NCBI GenBank assembly: GCA_033065855.1
Contig: JAVXUO010001293.1
Span: forward strand, 1 to 64,000
Direction of reading: 5' to 3'
Length of the DNA: 64,000 bases
Origin: Escallonia rubra
Lineage: Eukaryota > Streptophyta > Magnoliopsida > Escalloniales > Escalloniaceae
Below the pieces are notes generated by a model that searched no databases, was not told the DNA's origin, and saw nothing but the letters and a program-made list of their open reading frames with translations. The translations under genes were made by a program, and so were the position numbers. Of this stretch, positions 13,301 through 25,016 are shown in pieces; the stretch's first letter is position 1, and every line of letters begins with the position of its first letter.

Positions 13301-16300
13301 TGACTTTACTCATTTACAGCCTTAATCAATAGGTTATGGTTGGATTTCTGTTATTAGGTTGGCCGCCTTTGTGCTCTCTAAATGGAATCACTTTAATTAT
13401 GACAAAACTAATATAATAATGTTAACTGGTGGCAATGTCTCGATATTTAGAAAGTTGCTAATGCAGGTTTCACGTATGACAGCTGTTCTTTTGCATCAAG
13501 TTATTAGATACTTTCGAACCTTCAACTTTTTTTTTTCCTTTCGTGTTGGACGAGAACCACAAGGAATAGTCATCAAGAAAGGAAAGGAAAGGGAAACAAA
13601 ATCATAATAAGAAAACCAAGCTCAATGGTAGTTTTTCTGCTACCCTCTCTGCGAAGCTAATATGATTTGGCAATCAGAATGTTAAGGACAACATTCTCAC
13701 TGTAATTTCTTGCGTTGTCCTTAACTTGTATTATGGTCTACATATGCAGGAAGAACGTCAGAAGAGAATGCTTGCTACGGATGACTCTGGCGATGAAGAT
13801 GGTGATGCTTTCCAAGATGATAATGTATCCAAGAGGTTAAGATCTGTTTCTGGGGATGATCTTGGGGACTCCTTTGCACATGATGAAGGGCCCAGCACTA
13901 AATTGGGTTGGATTGATGAGGTTCTGAAAAGAGAAAAAGCAAATGATGTTGGAAGTGAAGGTGAGACATCTTCTGAGAACTCGGAGAGTGGTGAAGATGA
14001 TGGTGATGAAGAAGGGACTGATGACGGAACCAACGAAGATAATGAGGAATATGAAAGTACTCAATCTTTGAAGGACTGGGAACAGAGTGATGATGAAAAT
14101 ATTGATGCAGATTCAGAAGAAGAAGAGGAGGAGGGAGGAGAAGAAGATAATGGTGGTGTTGACATAGAGATAAAACCAGAAGGCCAAAAGAAGGAATTAG
14201 AAATTAAGAAGAGACAGACAGTTGATGAGGAAACAAAGGCCAAAAAGCCATCAACTCAGAGAGGCGAACTCCCGTTTACAATCGAAGCTCCAAAAAGCTT
14301 GGAAGAATTATCTTTATTGTTGGAGAATCGTCCTGATGATCAAGTTGTTGAGGCGATCAAGCGAATTCGAACATTCAATTCAATCACTGTTGCAGCTGAA
14401 AATCGCAAGAAAATGCAAGTATGAAACACTGACTTTTAGTTTTCTCTATGGTTCATGACAGAAGAACAATAAAGCTTTCATCGATATTTTGATGAGAGGG
14501 GTCAGGTTTCGCTACCACGCTAGAAACTGTCAGATGTTTGAAATAATTCTATTGGTGTGCTTGGTTATTTACCTAAATTTATGTGGATTAACTTTGCCAA
14601 CTAGACGACTTGGTCTGGTATGGTTGTCAATTGTACTTACAACTAGTGTTACGACATAGGGTTTATTTAATTTGAAGAAAATATTGTCTCACTTCTGATT
14701 GAGATGTCCGTTTCTTTCCAGGTATTCTATGGTGTACTATTGCAGTATTTTTCTGTTTCAGCAAACAAGAAGCCTTTGAATTTCAAGCTTTTAAATTTGC
14801 TTGTCAAGCCCTTGATGGAGATGAGTGCTGAAATTCCTTACTTTGCTGCAATATGCGCTCGACAAAGGCTCCTTCGAACTCGAACACAGTTTTGTGAGGA
14901 TGTTAAGATGTCAGGTTGGCTGTAATTAGATTTTAGAAGTTCTTGTGCAGCTTTAAAGGTTTCTGTTGCTGAAAGTTTCCTCTACTTGTGGGCCGGTTCT
15001 CTTTTGTGCAGGGAAAAGCTGTTGCCCTTCTCTGAAGACACTATTTCTCTTGAGGCTCTGGTCCATGATATTTCCTTGCTCTGATTTTCGACATGTTGTC
15101 ATGACTCCAGCGATATTGTTAATGTGTGAATATTTGATGCGTTGTCCTATCATGTCTGGTCGAGATATTGCCATTGGTTCCTTCTTATGCTCTATGGTCC
15201 TTTGTGTAAGTGCACTTACGTCTATTTACAGCTTCTTATTTTAATTCCAGTAGTGTTGGGCATCTCATGATAAATTTAAGCAGTAATAGAAAACGTATCG
15301 AGTTGTGTTCTAGCAGCATTGTTTCTCCTGTTATCATGCCTTCTTTTTTTTCCTTCTTCTCCTCCTCCTGACCCAGAGCACCTTCCCGTTTAAATAGCAA
15401 TGCTCTTCTATCTTTTCTCGAAATATTTCCTTAGAGCAGGAGAAAAAATGTCAAAAAAGTGTATATGCGCAAATAAGTATGAAAGTTGGCATTGTGGATG
15501 ATGGGAAACACTTGGTGGATATAGATGTTAGCCTTTCAAGAGGAGAAACTCTCTCCTACTAATCTGAATATAGGAACAGTATGGTTAGAGCCAAGAGCTC
15601 CATTATGGATGTGATGTAGAAGAAGAATTCAAACTATTTGGCAGGTTGGACAGCTCAAGACTACCCATATTAAGTCATTGCCAAACTCGGGAAGCCATAG
15701 TGGCACCCGACAGCAAGCCATGACATTAGCGCACATGCGCTGTGCTAAAATTGCAGTTTAGACACAATCCTCGACTTTTTACTGCACATGTGCATTTTCT
15801 TTGCTTTCAATAATTTCCAGAATGGTTTTGCAGTTAGCTTTTAGTTAGTTGTTGTGATCCTCTCATCTATACGGACTTTTCTCAAGGTTTTCTTGGTTTC
15901 TTTTCACTAAAGTAGTTTTTTTTGTTTTCGTTTTTTCCCCCCCGGTTTCATGTTTCTATTTACTCATCAGAATTAACAGTCATTTACATGGACTCTTCAA
16001 AATGAATCAAGTACCCGAGTCGGACACACGACACTTGGACTTGGGTATGGGATATGTGTCCTAGCCGTAGGTTTAGCCAACAAGAACACTACAATTTAGT
16101 TTGTTATTGCTCTGAAATGAAATCAGTTTTACAAAAGAATAATATGCGTATTGTTGACTAAGGATAACTAAAAATAACAAAATTTGTGAATATTTTGCCG
16201 TGTTCCCGTGTCTTGAGTGTTGAAAATTAGATAAATCCAACACTTGAACATGTATTTGACTTGGACACTCATGCTGAGTTCATGTAACACAACATTGCTC

Positions 16301-19255
16301 AGAAGCAATTGTCATCACAAATCAAACCCATTTAAAACTTTAAATGATTAAGCACGTATAGAAACTCCAGATCATCTTAAACCCTAAACCCTATTGGCTT
16401 TCTTCCTAGTTTTGCAGTATGGTGTTCTATCATTGCCCGGCAGGGTGGTGGTAGATCTTAGGTGGTTGGTGCAGATTGGAGGTCGTGGGTGATCAAGAGA
16501 GAACTAGAAGCACTATTTGCCGTTAAATTCACAATAATATAAGAGTGATCAAGAAACTTGCCTAAGGAGCTCGATGGGGTTAGACACTATTGGTGGTAGA
16601 GATTTTGCGTTTGACTTTGGACATTCTGTACACCACTCCAGATCTGAGGCTTGGTCTACTTGATTCTTGCTCTCTTTTAGATGATAGTATGATGGGAAAT
16701 TGGAGGAGATTGGAAAGGGTTCAAGGTGTGGAAAGCATCAGATGGTGATTTGATTGTGATGATGGTGGTTTGTTGTTGGTGGGTGGGGGGAGGGGGGGGG
16801 GTTGGTTTAGATGGTTGTTTAAGATGTTGATTGTTTGTTCTCGTGGGGGTTGTGCTGAAGATTGGATTGGCTGTGCTTGATTGGATCCATAATGATGTTT
16901 GTGAGGAATTCGTGATCATAAAATTCGAATAATAGGTGAAGGATGAGGAAATTTTTGTTATGAACTGTCAAGGATTGTTTTGGATTTTTGGAAATACTCT
17001 AAGATGACATCAGCCTGAAAGTACATTTTATGAACAGCTGATTGACAGATGGACAAGGCTTTCCACTTCTCAAACATTATGTCTTTAACCGTAGTTACAC
17101 CCAAGCCTGTATCAAACTTACATAATTAAGGGGCGGCCATATTCAGGCCTTGATGTGCACAGTGCCCCGGAGACATTCTATAAGGCTTCTTAGAGCCATG
17201 AAGGATTTTATCTGTTTCTATTTGTTGCATAAAGGAGCAATTTCGTGACCGACGAGATTGAAAAACACACTTTTTGCGGTTGTTTATCTTGCTATACAGA
17301 CATCATATCCATGGCGGTGGAGTTGACTGACATTTGTGACCATGGATGGTCCTGTGTTGATGATGCAGCCATCGCCAGAATCCTGTGTTGGGGATTCTAT
17401 CAGACCGGATTAACACTTGTAGTAGTCACTTAGCCTAATGGTGTCCAAGAGATGCTGGTCTCTGGTACTTGACCCACATGGACTTGTTGCCTATCTAAAA
17501 GGTGTCTATGCTTCCTAGCTTTTGTATTTCATACCTCTTGTCAGCTTATCAACTGAATGTGCTCCCCCACTTTTAATTCTTGAAGGTCAGGAATGAGGTT
17601 GTCATGGCATTTGGTTTGATTTCTGGTGGTCAGGAATGACCTTAGTTTGGAGATGGCGGCAAATTATTCTAACATACAATTGAATTGGTCCAATTCCTTC
17701 GATTTAGTATATAGCTTCGGCCTTTTAGTTTTTATACATGCTATTGAGATTTCTACTTACAGTCCTGGAAGTTTCTATCATTTCACTAAATCCAATCAAT
17801 TGGAATTGTTGATGATCAGTTCTCTAAGTTATTTTGCAGATCACTAAACAATCTCGGAAGTTCTGTCCTGAGGCAATAATGTTTCTACGAACTTTGCTCA
17901 TGGCAGCAATGGACAAAAAACCAGGACCATGTTCAGAGTCTCAGGTACACCTTCAGTCTGTCTCTAAGGTTTACATCAATCGAAACCGAGATAATGCTAC
18001 CTACCAAAGTCATCAGCTTGGCAATTGCTTGCAGACTATGATGATTCTTTTCTTTAATCGCTCAAATTAACTTATTGGTTTGCAGTTGTATCATCTTATG
18101 GAACTTAAAGTACTTAGGCCCCTGCTTCGTATAAGAGGTTGTGTAAACGAGATTAGACCTCTTGATTTTCTTTCGTTGATGGCCTTGCCAGAGGACTGCT
18201 CTTATTTCAATTCTGATAATTTCAGGTTAGTGGTTGCTGGGGTTTTGTTGGTAGTTATAGCATATTATGTTGTAAATTCTGTTACTGGATGGCAATAAAC
18301 CATGCAATATAGATGCTTGTTGGTTGGATGTTCATCTGAAAGAATGTTTTCTGGCTTTGGCCTAATTAGAGGCTCTGTTTATCAAAGTTAACACTATTGA
18401 AAATGAGTTACTGAAGAAGTGATTTTATCCACCTATCTATAGTTATTAACTTGCATGTATTCTATTCACTTCAACATGCTGGACCCCAGTTGTGTGTCAG
18501 ATTAAGAATGGTCAAGGATTTGTTAGCATTAGTGTTGATTCAATGATGTTTTATTGAGCTTCTTGTTGCGGCCTATTGATAATATCAGCTTTTTATGAAG
18601 TATCTGCTTTCATATTCAGGGCCAGCATGCTTGTAGCAGTAGTTGAAACTCTTCGAGGATTTGTAAACGTTTATGAAGGATTGAATTCCTTCCCTGAAAT
18701 GTTCTTGCCAATTGCAAAATTATTAGTTGAATTGGCAACAGCAGATCATATGCCAGTTGCATTACAAGATAAAATCAGAGATGTTGCCCAGCTCATAGAG
18801 AAGAAAGCTGATGAGTATCACATGTTGCGTCGACCCCTGCAGATGCGAAAGCAAAAACCCGTGCCTATCAAGTTACTTAACCCGAAGTTTGAGGAGAAGT
18901 AATATACTCTTTTCTAATGGCTTTTTCATTAGCATGTCAAAAAATGAATCCTGTATGGAGTTCCTAAACTTGGTAGTTCAATTTTTGCAGCTTTGTTAAG
19001 GGAAGAGATTATGATCCAGATCGTGAACGAGCTGAACAAAGGAAGATTAGGAAACTTGTTAAAAGGGAAGCTAAAGGGGCAGCTCGTGAACTGCGGAAAG
19101 ATAATTATTTCTTGTCTGAGGTGAAGGCAAGCGATAAGGTGCGACTAGAAGAAGAAAGAGCTGAGAAGTATGGGAAAGCTAGAGCTTTCCTCCAAGAACA
19201 AGAGCATGCATTCAAATCTGGGCAGTTGGGAAAAGGCAGAAAGAGGAGGCGGTGA
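4364..19255 (+). CDS. NOP14: Nucleolar protein 14 (SSU processome component)
   Basis: Fourteen exons: 4364-4585, 5023-5157, 5339-5492, 6363-6445, 11848-11907, 12020-12232, 12555-12683, 13750-14418, 14722-14914, 15012-15205, 17840-17944, 18086-18225, 18620-18898, 18991-19255. All junctions are GT/AG, phases agree, and the sum is 2841 nt (946 residues), close to the usual length for plant NOP14. The N-terminus is basic (MGKKPNPSK) and includes FETIWSRRKFDILGKKR, typical of the family. Exon 8 encodes a long acidic tract (about residues 340-475, many Asp/Glu/Ser/Gly). Exons 9-13 give the helical core, with WSMIFPCSDFRHVV and FCPEAIMFLRTLL. The tail is FVKGRDYDPDRERAEQRK and ends in a basic GRKRRR, a likely nuclear/nucleolar signal. 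In yeast, Nop14 acts in the U3 snoRNP-containing small-subunit processome for 18S rRNA maturation in the nucleolus. Intron 4 (5.4 kb) and intron 10 (2.6 kb) are swollen by repeats, but the coding frame is intact. Confidence 0.95.
6731..7674. mobile_element. Non-autonomous hAT-like element in NOP14 intron 4
   Basis: The termini are inverted: CTATGAAGCACGG at the left and CCGTGCTTCATAG at the right. They are flanked by near-identical 8-bp duplications, ACATGTTC (6723-6730) and GCATGTTC (7675-7682). Both ends carry GGGTGCGG/CGCACCC-type subterminal repeats. No transposase frame is visible. An 8-bp target duplication points to the hAT superfamily. Confidence 0.75.
9085..9410. repeat. Minisatellite with a unit of about 39 bp
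   Basis: AGGAGTCGCCTAC or a close variant recurs near 9088, 9127, 9167, 9206, 9319 and 9393. The first four are spaced about 39 bp apart, with GACGGGC-type and AGGYAGTGTYY segments between them. Confidence 0.7.
9769..9975. repeat. Minisatellite with a unit of about 34-37 bp
   Basis: Six imperfect units run from one GTCCAAATGT to the next, each followed by GCAGCCAGATTGGGA or a variant. Two unit types alternate: one with ACGCAGCC and one with TGGGGCAGCC. Confidence 0.75.
10262..10555. repeat. Two-copy tandem duplication of about 149 bp in intron 4
   Basis: AGATTGGAGTTTCAGTTTG and the following TCACTAGACTCTTCA and CATTCCGTTAGCTGG segments occur twice, offset by 149 bp (AGATTGGAG at 10311 and 10460). 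The copies differ at a few positions. Confidence 0.75.
13097..13324. mobile_element. Small hAT-type MITE in NOP14 intron 7
   Basis: The left end TAGGGCCGCAAAAC and the right end (read inverted) TAAGGCTGTAAAT are related inverted termini. The inside is made of AAGCCGAGC / AAGCTTGAGC repeats, a common plant pattern. Flanks GTTAATAG and ATCAATAG agree at 6 of 8 positions, consistent with an aged 8-bp duplication. Confidence 0.55.
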
Positions 19256-19654
19256 AGCGTAGCTTTCAATTTTTTGCTTGGCCCCTCCTCCTACTGCAGC
19301 CTTTGTGCTTTGGGTAAGAGGTTTATTCAACAAGGATTTCTTTTCTTTTCTTTTTTATGTTATTTATTCATAGTATGTTCAGTTGGCAGCTGATTTAAGG
19401 TCAGTTTGAGTAGCTTAAATGACAGGTTAGGAAACAAATTTGAGCGTGCTTTTACAGAGTATAGATAACCGATTTTAGTTGCTTGAATTGTAAAATTATA
19501 GACAAGCCCTAATGCCAAAGCGCATATTTTCTCCATGGGACCCATGTAATAGTACGTGTATGGCTTGTCCTTCTTGCCAAAATTGATACTTCGTTTTTTC
19601 CCATGACAAATATTGTTTGACATACATATACAACTGCACAAGAATATTTCATAA
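19256..19654. other. NOP14 3' flank
   Basis: This should contain the NOP14 3' untranslated region. I see no gene and no single convincing poly(A) signal. Confidence 0.4.
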
Positions 19655-20732
19655 TGTAGGTTGCTAAAAACTCTCCCACATTGACGCTGTTTATATGCCG
19701 GTGAGTAATATCTTGCATTTTTTTTTTGGGTGCTTATTCAGGTATTCCCAATTACAGACATTCAGAAAGTTGCTTCCTTCTGTTGTACATCTATCCTTGG
19801 ATGGAACGTAGTACTGGAGTCGAAGTCTTTTGCAAACCTGCGGAAGAGAAGAACCCTGCCTTAGCTGCAAAGAGAATACTGTATGTACATTCTCGAAGAA
19901 AAAGGTGGAGAACATCTAGGGATGAGGGCTGCGATGAACGATTTTGACGGTAATAGATTGTAGTTTTCAGCTGAAGCGACGAGCTCCGAAATGGTTTTCG
20001 TCTCGTGCAGCTTTAATCCATGGTAACGTTATTTTTGTGTGCTCGAGTTGATTTCCCTCATCTTCTCTTTCAATTACATGAGCAGAGAGCGAACATTTCT
20101 TGTTCAGATCAGAGAAGTATTTTTGAAGAGGGAATGAATATCATATTTTCCACAATGTGAACTTTCCCGCGATTTTTCTAATTATTTTTTCTTATAATGC
20201 TATTGCCGATTAGGCTTTATTACTATATACCTTGTTCATCGGGGCGAGGAAAAGAGTTAATCTGTTATATAACCGCTCTTCTCTTCTGTTAAATTTTTAG
20301 TGACAAAAGGATGATACTAAAAGTGATTTGTCGTTGTTACTACATGACAATTTTTTACAGTAAAACAAAGGATCTTAGTTCGGGTGGTGGTGGTGTTTCA
20401 TTACAGTAAAACATGCTGAAGTAATTTTATTAAAGTATTATGTATATTTGCTTCCTTATCTACGGTAAAAGAAACCTATAGGGTGATCAAGTCGCTCAAT
20501 TATTGTCTACTAGGTATTTTTATCTTAAAAAAATTGCATCCAATATAAAATATAATTTTTAGCGAGGAAAGAGGTTTTTAGTGGCCAGCAACAACTGCAC
20601 GAAGACCTTGCAAAGACTACTGTTGATGAGTTGAAAATGATTCGGTTAGGTACCAACTAATTGACTCTTTTGTCCACTCAATCAATTTGCTTCCCGAGAA
20701 AGGAAAATGGTTCAACTATTGTAGATAAAAGA
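19655..20732. repeat. Left copy of a direct repeat from the NOP14 3' flank
   Basis: The 28 bases beginning TGTAGGTTGCTAAAAACTC at 19655 recur at 22483. The long stretch from about 20219 to 20732 recurs at 22511-23013 with around 95% identity by eye, including CGGGTGGTGGT and the final CAACTATTGTAGATAAAA. The left copy has an extra 536 bases (19683-20218) absent from the right copy. Confidence 0.8.
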
Positions 20733-22482
20733 ATAAATTGCACCAATGGCCACTGAACTATGCCTCATTTTTCACTTAAGTCACTGAACTTCATTTTGTG
20801 CCATTTTGGCCATTGGACTATCAAATCTGACCGATTTCACCATTATGTCTGCCGGTGTTAATTTCTCTCCGTTAAATGGTCATGCGTCGTGCACATGACC
20901 ATTCAAATCAGGGGTAATTTCGTCCCTTTTCCAAAACCAGGCGTCATTCGTCTTTCCTCACAACTGTTCACTGTCTCTAAAACTAGTCACGACTCTTCCC
21001 TTCTTCACCTCTGTAAAAAACTAAAACTTTACACAATCACACATACACAAATCCATTCATTGTTTAGGGTTAGATTTAATCAGTGAGTTTGGAACCAGTC
21101 GAGATCATAACTCTTGGTGCTCTGTGGCGTTGTGTGAAGACGATTGAGATGTCGTGGGTCCTTAGAGATGATGGAATTTACGTCAACCCACATGACTTGT
21201 ATGGTATGTAGATTTAATGTTGTTTATTTCCCTTCGATTGTGGTGTTCTACGCACAGATAAGCACAATGCATATACAAATGATGGGTACACTTAAAATAT
21301 TCATTTGATTGTGTTAAATATTGCATGCATGTCGATCAGTATATTATTTACATATTCATTTGATTGGGAGTTGGGACATTTTTAATTGGTTTCAGAGATA
21401 AAATGCCACGGACTTAGGGTTTTCTTTGGTGATTTTTGTGTTTGAACCAGGAAATGGAGTTGAATACTTTACCACTGAGTTGCATACTGGGGGTGAGTTT
21501 TTTTCCAGTCCACAGAGGGTTTATGTTGATGGTTTCATAACTTATGTTGATTACTGTGACCGTGACAAGTATTCAATGCATGAATTAGATGAGATGCTAA
21601 AAGAATTAGGTTATACTGATGGGGTTAGGTTTTACTTCTACAAAATTCCTAGCATGAGTCTTGACAATGGGTTGAGGGTTCTAGGAGGGGATGATGATAT
21701 AAGGGGACTCTTAAAATTGTTACACTATTATAAGTATAAAGTAATTGAGGTCTATGTTGAACATGGAAGTACATCAATAGAGGAGTTTTTTATGCCACCA
21801 CCAATACCATCTTCAGTTGTCATTGAAGAGATTGAGTTAGGTGATGATCATCCTTAGGCTACCCAAGATATAAATGATACACAAGATGAGAAAAGATTTG
21901 AGGGTGGTAATCCTCTACTAATAAGTTTTTATGATGAGGTAATGCCTCATTTTGATGATACTCAGTTCACACAGTTGCTGCTTCCCAGTAATGACATACT
22001 GCACCCTAGTGAGCATGAGGATGTGACTGAGGTGCCTAGTAGAGATGCCCATACCATTGAGCAAGAGCAAGTAGGTACATAGCAAGTAGGTACAGAGCAT
22101 GTATGTACAGAGCATCAACAACAGAGTGATGAGATAGTTGAGTCATCTGAGTCAGAAGATGAAGGTGAGGGTGCAGATTGCATGACAGTGAGTATGAGGC
22201 TGAGGAAGATGTACACATTTACAATGCACAAGTGGAGACTGAAGAAGGCAGGTATAGGGAAAGTATATCACAAATTGAGGATCGAGAGGGTGTCAATTCA
22301 GAAGGCTATCATTCTGATGACTTGAGGAGTTTGCCTAGTGAATCTGAGAATGAAGAAGGCAAGGAAAGCCACCTTCAGTTTAATCTTGACAGTGACATGA
22401 ACAAACCCAGATTTAGTGTAGGCATGTTATTTGCTAACTCACAACTACTGATTTAATTAACCCCTACAGTGACAAATCACAT
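20733..22482 (+). mobile_element. Truncated Mutator-like element (MULE)
   Basis: The left terminus (AAATTGCACCAATGGCCACTGAA onward, to about 20930) is the kind of AT-poor long terminal repeat seen on plant MULEs. It is followed by decayed transposase-associated coding sequence. The right terminus is absent: the element stops after GACAAATCACAT, directly against the second copy of the flanking repeat. Confidence 0.65.
21149..22456 (+). pseudogene. MULE-associated protein, PB1-like N-terminal domain, broken
   Basis: A short first exon (MSWVLRDDGIYVNPHDLYG, from 21149) appears to splice into a frame at about 21450-21857. That frame has the plant-transposon PB1-like pattern: GGEFF..., YVDGFITYVDYCD, LDEMLKELGY, YYKYKVIEVYVEH. 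The frame reaches TAG at 21855-21857 but the coding pattern continues past it, meets another stop near 22080, shifts frame near 22180 and ends with DMNKPRFSVGMLFAN. The last piece resembles the start of the MuDR DNA-binding/transposase region. The catalytic part is missing, so no active transposase can be made from it. Confidence 0.7.
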
Positions 22483-23013
22483 TGTAGGTTGCTAAAAACT
22501 CTCCCACATTATTATATATCTTGTTCATCTGGGCGAGGAAAAGAGTTAATCTGTTATATAACAGCTCTTTTCGTCTGTTAAATTTTTAGTGACAAAAGGA
22601 TGCTACTAAAAGTGATTTGTCGCTGTTACTACATGACAATTTTTTACAGTAAAACAAAGGATCTTAGTTCGGGTGGTGGTGTTTCATTAACATGCTGAAG
22701 TAATTTTATTAAAGTATTATGTATATTTGCTTCCTTATCTACGGTAAAAGAAACCTATAGGGTGATCAAGTCGCTCAATTATTGTCTACTAGGTGCTTTT
22801 ATCTTACAAAAATGCATCCAATATAAAATATAATTTTTAGCGATGAAAGAGGTTTTTAGTGGCCAGCAACAACTGCACGAAGACCCTGCAAAGACTACTG
22901 TTGATGAGTTGAAAATGATTCGGTTAAGTACCAACTAATTGACTCTTTTGTCCACTCAATCAATTTGCTTCCCGAGAAAGGAAAATGGTACAACTATTGT
23001 AGATAAAAAACGA
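22483..23013. repeat. Right copy of the NOP14 3'-flank direct repeat
   Basis: Matches 19655-19682 joined directly to 20219-20732. It lacks the intervening 536 bases and one GGT of the GGTGGTGGT run. Beyond 23013 the sequence passes into the repeat landscape of the MKAPGR cluster. Confidence 0.8.
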
Positions 23014-23474
23014 AAAACAATGGTTAAAGTAGGAGAATAATGAAAGCAAAAGGAGAAAAATCAAAAGATTTAAGCATCATATAAACCACTGAAGTAAAGT
23101 TTGGTTAGAAATTCCTCGTCTTTCTACGCCACTTGAGTAGTGTTATTTTATTAACATGCTAAAGTGTGTGTGTGTGTGTATATATATATTTGCTTTCTGA
23201 TCTGCGATGATACACATGATAATCAAGTCTCTCAAAGAGGTTTTTAGTGCCAGTGACAACAGCACGATGACTCGGCAAATTATTAGTGTTAATTAGTTGA
23301 GTATGACTGGTGTAGGTAGTTGGTACCAATTAATTGGCTTCTTTGTCCACTACATTTGCTTCATGTGGAAGGAAAATAGTAGAATGATTGCAGATAATAA
23401 AAATATAAAAAAAACCCTTAAAGTAGGATCGCAATGAAAGCAAAAGAAGATCATGAAATGAACAAATTTTGGTA
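23014..23474. repeat. Start of the duplicated MKAPGR-cluster landscape
   Basis: Matches 31730-32133 over most of its length, including GTAGTTGGTACCAATTAATT and the TTTGTCCACTACATTTGC box. A (TG)n(TA)n microsatellite lies at 23166-23190. No gene. Confidence 0.6.
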
Positions 23475-23656
23475 CAATCTTCTCCCGACTTCACACGTAG
23501 TGATAATTAATAGTCGCTACATATTTTTAATAATTTTTCTGTTAACACTTTCAGCGACAATTTTTAACATATTTTTCTAACGCCACTAAATAAAAAGTCA
23601 TTAGAAATATAGAGTGACTATTAATTGTCACTATATGGGAGGTAGGAGAAAGATTC
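23475..23656. mobile_element. Hairpin MITE (copy M2)
   Basis: The best-preserved member. Left end CAATCTTCTCCCGACTTC runs into AGTGATAATTAATAGTCGC. Right end, read inverted, is AATCTTTCTCCTACCTCCC followed by AGTGACAATTAATAGTCAC. The inverted termini pair over about 40 bases. Inner TTTCAGCGACAA and ACGCCACTAAAT boxes add further pairing. No coding sequence. Confidence 0.75.
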
Positions 23657-24396
23657 CTTCAATCCAGTCCGGATAACAGCCAAATTTTTTTCATCAAATT
23701 AGTAGACATCATACACGCCACTAAGTTGGTTGTGGCCCGGAACCAACTTAGAAATTCTTATGATCCGGCACCAACATTTTACACGTCAAATATACCGTGT
23801 TCTTTGTAGAACACGAACATGTAACTCTGCATATACAAGAAGATGATGTATATGACTAGGAAAAGGAGGCAAATGTCCGCGTCTTTCTACGCGGGGGTGG
23901 GGTGGGGCTGGTAACAACGCTTTTTTTTAACACCACTATTAAAATTTAGTAAACATATTCAGTGATCAACATTGTTTGTTTACAACCCAATCCAAATTAC
24001 AGCTAAAACTCCATGATTCCATGCGACGACGTGCTCTTTGAACCAAAACACATAACTCTTTGCAGCCTAACGCCGTGAAAATTACCATTCATGACTAAGT
24101 TGGATCGTGGAATATAATGAAGGATTGGAAAGATGGATATTCACAAGTACGTAGAGAGCCATTAGCATCCAAAGCTGTGATCAAAACATGGTTGACACAA
24201 CATATAAACTAAACACTACGAACATTACAACTGCGAGAAAAAAAGGAAAAACATAGTGAAATAAGACTTCATAGCAACAACACCTTAATTATAGTGGATA
24301 CTCTGCGTCTCCCGCCGCAGGACAACCGTTCATACCTTGGCATCCATGTAAAACAATGTACACGCTAACAGAGTCTACGCGCCCTCGTGCATGGTG
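23657..24396. repeat. Conserved 3' flank block of an A-type gene
   Basis: Contains ACACCACTATTAAAATTTAG, TGCGACGACGTGCTCTTTGA and GCCGTGAAAATTACCATTC. The same ordered boxes recur 3' of A2 (32.76-33.3 kb), before A5 (52.08-52.5 kb) and A6 (55.14-55.48 kb), and around 43.65-43.8 kb. It probably includes the A1 3' untranslated region. Confidence 0.6.
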
Positions 24397-24816
24397 TCAA
24401 TCACGAGAGGGACGACGAAGGTCGCGGAAATAGGTAGCAGGGTCACGCTCAAAATCGTCCCTATAAATTTTGCCGTCCCTTCCAGGTGCTTTCATCGTCT
24501 CCCTCTCGTCAGCAACGGGGGTCTCCGAGGAGCCAGAGGGACGACGAAGGCTGCGGAAATGGGAAGCAGGGTCACGCTCAAAATCGTCCCTATAAATGGT
24601 GCCGTCCCTTCCAGGTGCTTTCATCGTCTTCCTCTGGTTGTCAGCAACGGGGGTCTCTGAGGAGCCAGAGAAAAGGCTGAATATGCCCTTTGCCACAAGA
24701 GCTGCACCAGCCAATACCCCGACCCCTACCCCAATAACCTTGGCTACCTCGTCCTTCCTTTTCCTCGGAGAATCGGGGGAAGGGCCGTTGCTGTTGTTGT
24801 GTCCAGATCCACTCAT
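24397..24816 (-). CDS. A1: small single-pass membrane protein with duplicated MKAPGR module
   Basis: An uninterrupted 139-residue frame from ATG at 24816. Residues 1-23 are polar and Ser/Asn/Lys rich; 27-49 form one membrane segment (IGVGVGVLAGAALVAKGIF) with closely spaced glycines. Then follow two copies of a 43-residue module, each with SSETPVAD, MKAPGRDG (65 and 108), a YRDDFERDPA box and FR(S/D)LRRPS. Other A copies have one module, so A1 gained a 129-bp in-frame tandem duplication. There is no signal peptide. The family resembles uncharacterised small plant proteins ending in an MKAPGR...NP..YFR motif (from memory, not searched). No function is known to me. The TATA box upstream and an intact frame argue that it is expressed. 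Confidence 0.7.
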   Translation of the reverse strand: MSGSGHNNSNGPSPDSPRKRKDEVAKVIGVGVGVLAGAALVAKGIFSLFSGSSETPVADNQRKTMKAPGRDGTIYRDDFERDPASHFRSLRRPSGSSETPVADERETMKAPGRDGKIYRDDFERDPATYFRDLRRPSRD

Positions 24817-24874
24817 TCTATATGTGCTTGATTCTCAGGCTGGTCAATGTGCATAATGTATAGGCCACTTTGGT

Positions 24875-24884
24875 TATATATATA
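24875..24884 (-). promoter_or_regulatory. TATA box of A1
   Basis: TATATATATA lies about 60 bases upstream of the A1 start on the minus strand, inside a block conserved with A2 (CCACTTTGGTTATATATATAG). Confidence 0.6.
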
Positions 24885-25016
24885 GGGACCTTGGAGGAGC
24901 CTGAAGGTCACCTGGGGATGGGTGGTTTCTTGGGTAAGTCAACAGTTGTGGTACCAAAAATATTTAGGGAGACTAAGAGGGTGTGATCTTGGGAAAAGTT
25001 TTGGCGATTTTCCGGG

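Noticed and set aside
13359-13607. 82-codon frame in NOP14 intron 7
   Set aside because: No similarity to NOP14 and no splice signals that keep the frame; intronic chance frame.
16000-16330. Possible degenerate element in NOP14 intron 10 (CACTTGGACTTGGGTATG-like repeats)
   Set aside because: Weak inverted similarity between its ends and no target duplication that I could define.
24391-24856. Plus-strand frames opposite A1 (and equivalents opposite A2, A4, A5, A6)
   Set aside because: Antisense shadows: the conserved start, TATA box and family motifs are all on the minus strand.
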